Below the pieces are notes generated by a model. The model made no database searches. It saw only the letters and a program-made list of their open reading frames with translations, and was not told the DNA's origin. Of a DNA stretch of 13,433 bases, positions 8,051-13,433 are shown piece by piece. Source of the stretch: Methylococcales bacterium (GTDB taxonomy: Bacteria; Pseudomonadota; Gammaproteobacteria; Methylococcales; Methylomonadaceae). The DNA is taken from NCBI GenBank assembly GCA_023134955.1, contig JAGLUC010000163.1:1-13433 (forward strand), in the 5' to 3' direction. The translations under genes and the position numbers were made by a program. How positions within the stretch are numbered: the first letter of the stretch is position 1; the number at the start of each line of letters is the position of its first letter.

Positions 8051-8594
8051 AACCCTTAGTTTAATTGTAATATTTAGCCTGTTCTCAACAGCTACCTGGG
8101 GGAAACAGTTTTCTTCTACAATCCAAAATATTGACATTAAATTAAATAACAGTTGGTATCAATTGAATGCCGATTTAGTTTACAAGTTAAGTCCAACAGC
8201 AAAGGAAGCTTTACAAAAGGGGATTCCATTAACGTGGCACTTATTAGTGAACGTTAAACAGAAAGGACTGTTTTGGGACGAGAGCGTACAAGCGTTTGAG
8301 ATAACTTGTCGCATCAAAAAAAACACTTTACTCAATTTATATCAGGTAACAAAAGTAAATAAAGGAAAAACAGAAATATTTTCAACCTTAAAAGCGGCTT
8401 TAAATTTCATGTCAAAAGTTCGCTCTTTTCAATTGCTTAAAAAACAGTCTATGCAAGCCGGGCAACATTATTTTGTTGCGATTAAAGTGCTGTTTAATAG
8501 AGAGGCCTTGCCTATTCCATTACGTCCTTTGTCTTATTTTAATTCAGAATGGGCACTATCAAGTCCCTGGGTATTATGGCCACTACAAAATTAA
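8010..8594 (+). CDS. DUF4390 family exported protein
   Basis: A 194-residue protein with an N-terminal hydrophobic segment (LSLIVIFSLFSTATWG, about 16-31) that looks like a signal peptide, placing it in the periplasm or outer envelope. The rest is beta-rich and basic, and the C-terminus has the tryptophan-rich ending typical of DUF4390 (EWALSSPWVLWPL). No catalytic motif is recognisable and the family has no established function known to me. The start is uncertain: ATG at 8010 has AGGA 4 nt upstream; ATG at 8022 would give 190 residues with a similar signal peptide. The gene overlaps rsmB (41 nt from the first start) and its end overlaps the ntrY-like gene. Its regular placement before NtrY-type sensors suggests a role with that sensor's periplasmic part or in the same envelope response; this is inference. 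Confidence 0.85.
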   Translation: MVFIMLNCSNNKYKTLSLIVIFSLFSTATWGKQFSSTIQNIDIKLNNSWYQLNADLVYKLSPTAKEALQKGIPLTWHLLVNVKQKGLFWDESVQAFEITCRIKKNTLLNLYQVTKVNKGKTEIFSTLKAALNFMSKVRSFQLLKKQSMQAGQHYFVAIKVLFNREALPIPLRPLSYFNSEWALSSPWVLWPLQN

Positions 8595-10717
8595 AAATTC
8601 CCATTGGACTATCAATTGTTACCTTATTTGGGCTGATTTTATTATCGTTGCAGTTAATGAGTACAGCAACGCAAGAATCATCTGAATTGAATGATATGTA
8701 TTCCTGGTTGTTGCTAGGAAATAGTCTAGGGTCATTTGTTTTATTTGTTTTAATTGGATTTAATGTTTATTCCCTTGCCAGGGAATTAAAAAAAAGAGAA
8801 GCCGGGTCAAGACTGACTACGCGAATGATCTCACTCTTTGTGGTCTTGGCAATTGCGCCAGCTACCATTGTTTTTTACTTTTCAGTGCAGTTTTTAAATC
8901 AAGGAATTGATAGTTGGTTTAATGTTGAAATTGATAGAGCAATGGAAGATGCTTTAGAATTAAGTGAAGTCTCTTTAGATCGGCGAATGCGCTTGCATTT
9001 AAAGCAAACCCGACAATTAGCCAAGCAAATAGAAAGCAAGTCACAAACGCTAATGGCTTTAGAAATGAGTGACTTACGTGAGGAAATAGATGCGTTTGAA
9101 ATTGCTATTTTTTCAAAACAAGGGCACATTATTGCCTCAGATAGTGTTAATCAAAGTAATGTCCTGCCTCAGTTACTAGATGAGCAAATATGGATACAGC
9201 TAAGACAAAACCAAGAGTATTTCGCTTTCAGACCCAGAGAAGATGATAGCTTGCTTATTCAAATCATTGTGCCAGTTTATGATGAAGAGCTACGCTATTT
9301 ACAGGTTTTATTTCCTGTTCCTGTCAGGATTACTGATTTAGCAGATTCCATCGACTTTGCTTTTGTGCGTTTTCAGGAAATGAGTTTTTTACGTGACTCA
9401 TTAAAAACCAGTTTTTTATTGATATTATCGTTGGTTTTATTATTAAGTTTATTGGCTGCTATTTGGGTGGCTTTTGTCAGTATTAGACATATTGTTGAGC
9501 CAGTAAAAGAGCTGGTGAAAGGAACTCAAGCAGTTGCCGGTGGCGACTATAAGCAACAACTGCCAGTGATGAGTCAGGATGACCTGGGGTTTTTAGTGAA
9601 GTCTTTTAATGATATGACACTACGAATTGCTTTGTCACAAGATGAAGCGAAAATGGCAGGGATTGAGATTGAAAACCAACGGGCTTATCTTGAGACGGTT
9701 TTATCAAATTTAACAGCGGGCATTGTTAGCTTTGATGAACAGCATAAAATTAAAACAGCCAATCAAGCAGCTTATAGAATTTTACATATACCCGTTAGTC
9801 ATTTTGTGGGTCAAACCTTGGCAGATATTATACAAGGGCATGTAGAATTAAAGCAGTTGCTGGAAACAATACAGGTTTTATTAGAGCAGGCAGAAGATAT
9901 TTGGGAGCAAAGATTTGCTTTTTTAGGGGCAAATGGCCGACAAGAATTACTTTGTAGAGGAACGCCTTTGTTTTCATCGTCAGGTCAACGAGTGGGCGCG
10001 ATAGTCGTTTTTGATGATGTGACAGACTTAATCCAGGCGCAAAAAAATTCAGCGTGGGGTGAAGTAGCCAAGCGATTAGCACATGAAATAAAAAACCCGT
10101 TAACACCAATACAACTGGCAGCAGAAAGATTGCAGCATAAACTGGCAACTGAATTGTCAGCTAATTCTGCCCAGATATTACAGCGTTCCACACAAACAAT
10201 TATTCAACAAGTCGAGGCCATGAAAGCCATGGTTGATGATTTTTCTGAATATGCAAAACCAGGAATAAAACAACTCAAGCAAATTGATTTAAAAGCATTG
10301 GTTAATGAGGTTTTAGCCTTATATTTGTTGCAGACAGAAATTAAAATTGTCACTACTTTTGATTTTGATAATGTCATCATAGAGGCTGACCCAGTCAGTA
10401 TTCGACAGGTTTTACATAATTTGATTAAAAATGCTCAGGAAGCAATTAACGGCAAAGGTCGAATTGAAATCAAATTAGAAAAAGTGTTAAGAAATAATGT
10501 CGAATATGCCGAGCTGGCTGTTTATGATAATGGCTGTGGCTTAAATAATAATCAGATTGAAAGCGTTTTTGAGCCTTATACGACAACCAAGGTCAAGGGA
10601 ACAGGATTAGGCTTGGCTATAGTAAAAAAGATTATTGAAGAACATGGTGGTTTAATTTGGGTGGATACCACATATAATAAAGGTGCTGGATTTATTATTC
10701 AGTTACCCATGACTTAG
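8576..10717 (+). CDS. ntrY: NtrY-like sensor histidine kinase
   Basis: A membrane histidine kinase that should phosphorylate the NtrX-like regulator encoded next. From the ATG at 8576 (713 residues) there are four membrane segments at about 8-27, 44-65, 84-106 and 278-303, with a ~170-residue periplasmic sensor between the third and fourth. A HAMP linker (about 301-355), a PAS domain (about 370-480) and a HisKA domain follow, with the H-box LAHEIKNPLTP (His503). The ATPase domain has N-box Asn619, DNGCG (651-655), FEPYTTT and GTGLGLAI (675-682). All catalytic boxes are intact. An in-frame ATG at 8549 would add nine residues; I prefer 8576 because it reduces the overlap with the DUF4390 gene from 46 to 19 nt and puts a lysine-containing start before the first helix. 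Neither has a strong ribosome site. The NtrY-type layout is clear. The signal is unknown; Neisseria NtrYX is linked to respiratory enzymes. Confidence 0.92.
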   Translation: MATTKLKIPIGLSIVTLFGLILLSLQLMSTATQESSELNDMYSWLLLGNSLGSFVLFVLIGFNVYSLARELKKREAGSRLTTRMISLFVVLAIAPATIVFYFSVQFLNQGIDSWFNVEIDRAMEDALELSEVSLDRRMRLHLKQTRQLAKQIESKSQTLMALEMSDLREEIDAFEIAIFSKQGHIIASDSVNQSNVLPQLLDEQIWIQLRQNQEYFAFRPREDDSLLIQIIVPVYDEELRYLQVLFPVPVRITDLADSIDFAFVRFQEMSFLRDSLKTSFLLILSLVLLLSLLAAIWVAFVSIRHIVEPVKELVKGTQAVAGGDYKQQLPVMSQDDLGFLVKSFNDMTLRIALSQDEAKMAGIEIENQRAYLETVLSNLTAGIVSFDEQHKIKTANQAAYRILHIPVSHFVGQTLADIIQGHVELKQLLETIQVLLEQAEDIWEQRFAFLGANGRQELLCRGTPLFSSSGQRVGAIVVFDDVTDLIQAQKNSAWGEVAKRLAHEIKNPLTPIQLAAERLQHKLATELSANSAQILQRSTQTIIQQVEAMKAMVDDFSEYAKPGIKQLKQIDLKALVNEVLALYLLQTEIKIVTTFDFDNVIIEADPVSIRQVLHNLIKNAQEAINGKGRIEIKLEKVLRNNVEYAELAVYDNGCGLNNNQIESVFEPYTTTKVKGTGLGLAIVKKIIEEHGGLIWVDTTYNKGAGFIIQLPMT

Positions 10718-10725
10718 GAACTATT

Positions 10726-12087
10726 GTGAAAACAGAATCGCCATATATATTAGTTGTTGATGATGAGCCAGATATTCGGCAGTTGGTATCAGAAATCCTT
10801 GAAGATGAAGGCTACCATGTTGCTATGGCTGAAAATGCAGTAGCAGCCAGAGAATTAAAAAAACAGCAGCCACCACAATTAATTTTATTAGATATCTGGA
10901 TGCCTGATACCGATGGTATTACTTTATTAAAAGAATGGGGGGGTGAGGATAAGCTTCTTTGTCCTGTTATTATGATGTCAGGACATGCCTCCGTAGAGTC
11001 TGCTGTTGAAGCAACAAGATTGGGTGCTTATGATTTTTTAGAAAAACCATTATCATTGGCAAAATTATTATTGACGGTTGAGCGAGCTCTAGAAAACAGC
11101 CAGTTACAGCAGGAAAATGCAGGTCTCAAACAGCAGTTAATGTTAGATATAGAACCTGTTGGAAAAAGTGCCGTAATTGAGCGAACTAAAGATCAAATCA
11201 AACGCTTAGCTCAGCATAATGCAAAGGTATTATTAGTGGGTGAAGCAGGTGCAGGTAAAGAGCTTTTTGCCAGATATTTGCATAACAATACAGCAAGACG
11301 TGACGGACCCTTTGTTGATGTTGCGGTTGGCAGTATTTCACCAGAAAATTCAGCAGTAGAGTTTTTTGGTAAAGAGGAAAAAGGTAAAATCTATCAAGGA
11401 TTACTCGAACAAGCGCACGGAGGAACTTTGTTCTTAGGTGAAATTACCGAAATGGATCTGGAAACCCAGTCCAGATTGCTAAGTGCTCTGGAATCCAGTT
11501 CATTTCTCAGAGTGGGTGGCAGCGAATCTGTGCGAGTAGATACAAGAATTATCGTATCTACCCGGGTTGATTTGGAAGATGAGGTTAATGCAGGGCGATT
11601 TAGACAGGATTTATATTATTTACTCAATGAAGTGGCTCTGGATATTAGTGCATTAAGAAAACATAGTGAAGATGTGCCTGGTTTATTAGGCTACTATGTC
11701 GATTATTTTGTTAATGTAGAAAAATTACCCTTTAGAAAGTTTTCTATGGCAGCTCAGAATTATTTGCGTAATTATAGTTGGCCAGGAAATGTCAGAGAAC
11801 TGCGAAACCTGGTTCAACGCTTGATGATTTTAGGGGCTGGAGATGATATAGAGTTAGATGAAGTGAAATCAGCCTTAGGGTCAATTGCTAAGGAACCCCT
11901 GTTAAACTCGGCAGTACCTGAGTTTTTTAATTTACCCTTGAAAGAGGCCAGAGAGCATTTTGAAAAGTCATATTTAGAATATCATTTTGAAAAAACGGGA
12001 GAAAGTGTGGCTAAATTGGCAGCCGTTATTGGAATGGAGCGTACCCACTTGTACCGTAAGTTACATGCTTTAAAGATAAAGCTGTAA
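10726..12087 (+). CDS. ntrX: NtrX-like response regulator, degenerate AAA+ domain
   Basis: DNA-binding partner of the NtrY-like kinase. The receiver domain (1-120) is intact: Asp12/Asp13, phosphoacceptor Asp56, Ser85 and Lys107. The central AAA+ domain (about 145-310) keeps a Walker A (GEAGAGKE, 172-179), arginine-finger region (GRFRQDLYY) and sensor II (WPGNVREL). However, the sigma54-contacting GAFTGA loop is replaced by GKIYQG, with the segment about five residues shorter than in NtrC, and Walker B reads TLFLGEI (Gly238 where NtrC-type activators have Asp). A Fis-type helix-turn-helix ends the protein (about 430-452). It probably does not activate sigma54 promoters and may instead repress or activate sigma70 promoters, as reported for other GAFTGA-less NtrX proteins. 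The start is GTG with AGGAA (10716-10720) overlapping the ntrY stop, so the pair is coupled. Confidence 0.93.
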   Translation: MKTESPYILVVDDEPDIRQLVSEILEDEGYHVAMAENAVAARELKKQQPPQLILLDIWMPDTDGITLLKEWGGEDKLLCPVIMMSGHASVESAVEATRLGAYDFLEKPLSLAKLLLTVERALENSQLQQENAGLKQQLMLDIEPVGKSAVIERTKDQIKRLAQHNAKVLLVGEAGAGKELFARYLHNNTARRDGPFVDVAVGSISPENSAVEFFGKEEKGKIYQGLLEQAHGGTLFLGEITEMDLETQSRLLSALESSSFLRVGGSESVRVDTRIIVSTRVDLEDEVNAGRFRQDLYYLLNEVALDISALRKHSEDVPGLLGYYVDYFVNVEKLPFRKFSMAAQNYLRNYSWPGNVRELRNLVQRLMILGAGDDIELDEVKSALGSIAKEPLLNSAVPEFFNLPLKEAREHFEKSYLEYHFEKTGESVAKLAAVIGMERTHLYRKLHALKIKL

Positions 12088-12173
12088 GAGCAGACGAAAG
12101 GCGCAAGGTAAGAGATAAAAGATAGTCTTGATTGTACTGGCTCGTATATATCTGCTTTTTTTAATAAATAAAC

Positions 12174-12202
12174 TTGAAATATTTATTTATACCTAGTAAA
12201 AT
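12174..12202 (+). promoter_or_regulatory. Sigma70-type promoter of rplM-rpsI
   Basis: TTGAAA (12174-12179) and TAAAAT (12197-12202), each one base from consensus, are separated by an optimal 17 nt. Initiation is predicted near 12209, giving a leader of about 33 nt before the rplM ATG. An 8-bp AT inverted repeat (AATAAATA 12163-12170, TATTTATT 12180-12187) brackets the -35. The rest of the 154-nt gap after ntrX (12088-12241) holds a T7 run at 12156-12162 but no convincing terminator hairpin, so some read-through from the upstream operon is possible. Confidence 0.7.
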
Positions 12203-12241
12203 TCTCGCTCTTTATAGCCTTAACATATTACTAAGTTAAAG

Positions 12242-12670
12242 ATGAGAACATTTAGTGCAAAGCCAGCAGAAGTTAAGCGCGATTGGTACGTAATTGATGC
12301 AGAAGGAAAGACACTAGGTCGCCTTGCTACTGAAATCGCACGACGTCTTCGCGGTAAACATAAGCCAGAATACACCCCACATGTCGATACCGGTGACTAT
12401 ATAATAGTCGTTAACGCCGAAAAGATTGGTGTAACTGGAAACAAAGAACATGACAAAATCTACCACCACCACACAGGTTATATAGGTAATTTAAAGTCAG
12501 TTTCTTTAGGTAAATTAAGAAAAACATTCCCTGACCGCATTATTAAAAATGCAGTAGAAGGTATGTTACCTAAAAACCCACTAGGTCGTGCAATGTTTAA
12601 AAAACTGAAAGTTTATTCAGGCTCTACACACGATCATCATGCTCAACAACCTAAAGTTTTGGAAGTATAG
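12242..12670 (+). CDS. rplM: 50S ribosomal protein L13
   Basis: Early-assembly protein of the large ribosomal subunit that binds 23S rRNA. The 142 residues match E. coli L13 in length and throughout, including the RDWYVIDAEGKTLGRLA start region, the TGDYIIVVNAEKI core and the L13 signature AVEGMLPKNPLGR (104-116). It follows a good promoter by about 33 nt and starts on ATG with only a weak purine-rich ribosome site (taaag just upstream). It is the first gene of the conserved rplM-rpsI pair, separated from rpsI by 8 nt. L13 is reported to control its own operon in E. coli; no such leader element can be recognised here. Confidence 0.99.
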   Translation: MRTFSAKPAEVKRDWYVIDAEGKTLGRLATEIARRLRGKHKPEYTPHVDTGDYIIVVNAEKIGVTGNKEHDKIYHHHTGYIGNLKSVSLGKLRKTFPDRIIKNAVEGMLPKNPLGRAMFKKLKVYSGSTHDHHAQQPKVLEV

Positions 12671-12678
12671 GATAGATT

Positions 12679-13068
12679 ATGGCAGCTCAATATTATGGAA
12701 CAGGTCGTCGTAAAAGTGCTATTGCACGTGTTTATGCGGTAACAGGTTCAGGTAAATTTACCATTAACAGCCAGTCTATTGAAGAATACTTTGGCCGTAA
12801 AACTGACCAAATGATTGCAAAACAACCTTTAGAACTTCTAGAAAAAACTGCAGACTTTGATTTTAACGTCATCGTTAAAGGTGGCGGCCCCTCTGGTCAA
12901 GCAGGTGCAATTCGCCACGGAGTAACAAGAGCATTAATGAACTTTGATGAAGAATTACGCCCAGCACTAAGAGCAGCGGGTTATGTAACTCGTGATGCAC
13001 GTGTTGTAGAACGTAAAAAAGTCGGTTTACACAAAGCAAGAAAACGTCCTCAGTACTCAAAACGTTAA
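12679..13068 (+). CDS. rpsI: 30S ribosomal protein S9
   Basis: Small-subunit head protein whose C-terminal tail reaches the P-site tRNA. The 129 residues (E. coli 130) begin with YYGTGRRKSAIARV, contain the S9 signature GGGPSGQAGAIRHG (68-81) and end with the required basic tail RKRPQYSKR. AGGA overlapping the rplM stop supplies the ribosome site 6-7 nt before the ATG, so the two genes are coupled. The gene is followed by a strong intrinsic terminator. In many gammaproteobacteria the cytochrome bc1 genes (petABC) come next; they are not present in the remaining 365 nt of the window. Confidence 0.99.
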   Translation: MAAQYYGTGRRKSAIARVYAVTGSGKFTINSQSIEEYFGRKTDQMIAKQPLELLEKTADFDFNVIVKGGGPSGQAGAIRHGVTRALMNFDEELRPALRAAGYVTRDARVVERKKVGLHKARKRPQYSKR

Positions 13069-13079
13069 TTGTTTTAGGG

Positions 13080-13099
13080 AAAGGTTTTCTAAAACCTTT
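13080..13099 (+). other. Short hairpin before the rpsI terminator
   Basis: AAAGGTTTT and AAAACCTTT face each other around CT, forming a stem of roughly 7-9 bp just after the rpsI stop. Its right half, CCTTTT (13095-13100), can alternatively pair with AAAAGG (13106-13111), which is the left foot of the following terminator stem. It may only protect the 3' end of the mRNA. Confidence 0.5.
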
Positions 13100-13105
13100 T
13101 CTGTT

Positions 13106-13139
13106 AAAAGGTCGTTGTCGAAAGACACGACCTTTTTTT
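13106..13139 (+). terminator. Intrinsic terminator of rplM-rpsI
   Basis: The stem pairs 13106-13119 with 13124-13136. It has 13 base pairs with one bulged T (13115), is capped by a GAAA tetraloop closed by C-G (13120-13123), and runs into seven Ts (13133-13139), the first four of which pair with the leading As. This is a classic rho-independent terminator ending the ribosomal protein operon. Confidence 0.92.
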
Positions 13140-13240
13140 ATGCCTGAGGAAAAAGACTAAATATTTTTTAAACGCTACAACAATAGGCTAAAAGCCCATG
13201 AATTCCTCTAAAACGACTAAAAACCATTACCTAAAATGGG

Positions 13241-13290
13241 GCGCAGGTCTTTAGCCTGCTGCATTCTAAGAGCAGCCTAAAGGCCTGCGC
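13241..13290. repeat. REP-like 20-bp palindrome
   Basis: The arm at 13241-13260 is the inverse of the arm at 13271-13290 at 18 of 20 positions. One difference still allows a G-T pair and one is a C-C mismatch. The loop is 10 nt. Each arm also carries its own small GC-rich core (GCCTAAAGGC type), and the shared arm core AGGCTAAA recurs at 13185-13192. This nested symmetry, outside genes and beyond a terminator, is what REP/REPIN or small MITE-type elements look like. Whether other copies exist in the genome cannot be seen here. No T run follows, so it is not an ordinary terminator. Confidence 0.7.
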
Positions 13291-13300
13291 ACTTCACTCG

Positions 13301-13324
13301 AGAAAAGCAGAAAAGCAGAAAAGA
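13301..13324. repeat. 8-nt tandem repeat, three units
   Basis: AGAAAAGC occurs at 13301-13308 and 13309-13316, followed by AGAAAAGA at 13317-13324. It is a short purine-rich tract of the kind that can vary by slippage, located about 10 nt past the large palindrome. Confidence 0.6.
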
Positions 13325-13433
13325 AAAATAGAGCAGAGCCCTTTGTATAAAAATGTTAGATAATTCAGCTTCTTTGGATAATCTACCAGATAAGAGCAGA
13401 CATACTTCCCTACAACACTACTGCCTATAAAGA

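Larger units (their letters stand above)
13140..13433. other. Non-coding 3' end of the window
   Basis: No gene of recognisable family is seen in these ~290 nt. The longest notable reading frame from ATG is 25 codons (13353-13430), without a ribosome site. The stretch holds three successive inverted repeats: GGCT/AGCC (13186-13196), CCATT/AATGG (13224-13239) and the large palindrome at 13241-13290. A purine-rich 8-nt tandem repeat follows (13301-13324). A promoter for a downstream gene may be present but none stands out. Confidence 0.6.

Noticed and set aside
8549..8575. Upstream in-frame ATG for the ntrY-like gene
   Set aside because: It adds nine residues, increases overlap with the DUF4390 gene and has no ribosome site. 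It cannot be excluded, but 8576 is the simpler choice.
9828..10148. 106-residue minus-strand reading frame with hydrophobic segments inside the ntrY-like gene
   Set aside because: It is antisense to the PAS and HisKA coding region of a complete kinase gene; its hydrophobicity follows from the complementary codons. No ribosome site or family resemblance is visible.
12086..12162. Possible terminator after ntrX (AAGAGCAGA pairing with TCTGCTTTT, then Ts)
   Set aside because: The two arms are separated by a 56-nt loop, too long for an ordinary intrinsic terminator, and no compact stem adjoins the T7 run.
13353..13430. 25-codon reading frame near the right edge
   Set aside because: It has no ribosome site, no recognisable sequence character, and a length expected by chance.

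Overview
The window is an AT-rich (roughly 38-40% GC by eye) stretch of gammaproteobacterial housekeeping chromosome. The block tsaP-dprA-smg-topA, divergent from def-fmt-rsmB, followed by a DUF4390 protein with an NtrY/NtrX-type two-component pair and then rplM-rpsI, is an order I associate with gammaproteobacteria such as the Methylococcales and, for the DUF4390-ntrYX part, with Neisseria-like betaproteobacteria. A low-GC methanotroph-like gammaproteobacterium is a reasonable guess, but this is inference from synteny and protein character, not a proven placement.

Layout. Positions 1-146 hold no gene. From 5223 leftwards (minus strand) lie a secreted LysM protein of the TsaP type, dprA, smg and topA, with a perfect 10-bp hairpin between the LysM gene and dprA. 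A 97-nt divergent intergenic region (5224-5320) separates them from the rightward run def, fmt, rsmB, DUF4390 gene, ntrY-like kinase gene and ntrX-like regulator gene. The rightward genes abut or overlap throughout and are probably one translationally coupled operon. Def and Fmt are the two ends of the N-formylmethionine cycle and RsmB methylates 16S rRNA. The last three genes are a membrane signalling module in the place where enterobacteria and pseudomonads carry trkA. After a 154-nt gap with a good sigma70-type promoter come rplM and rpsI, ending in a strong intrinsic terminator with a GAAA loop. The last ~300 nt are non-coding and contain a large REP-like palindrome, smaller hairpins and a short tandem repeat.

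No clearly new multi-gene system is visible: there are no phage, transposase, CRISPR, toxin or defence genes. The points most worth a second look are: an NtrX-like regulator that has lost the sigma54-contacting GAFTGA loop and the Walker B aspartate; the uncharacterised DUF4390 envelope protein translationally linked to the NtrY-like sensor; the 50-nt REP-like palindrome downstream of rpsI; and the hairpin between the LysM gene and dprA.
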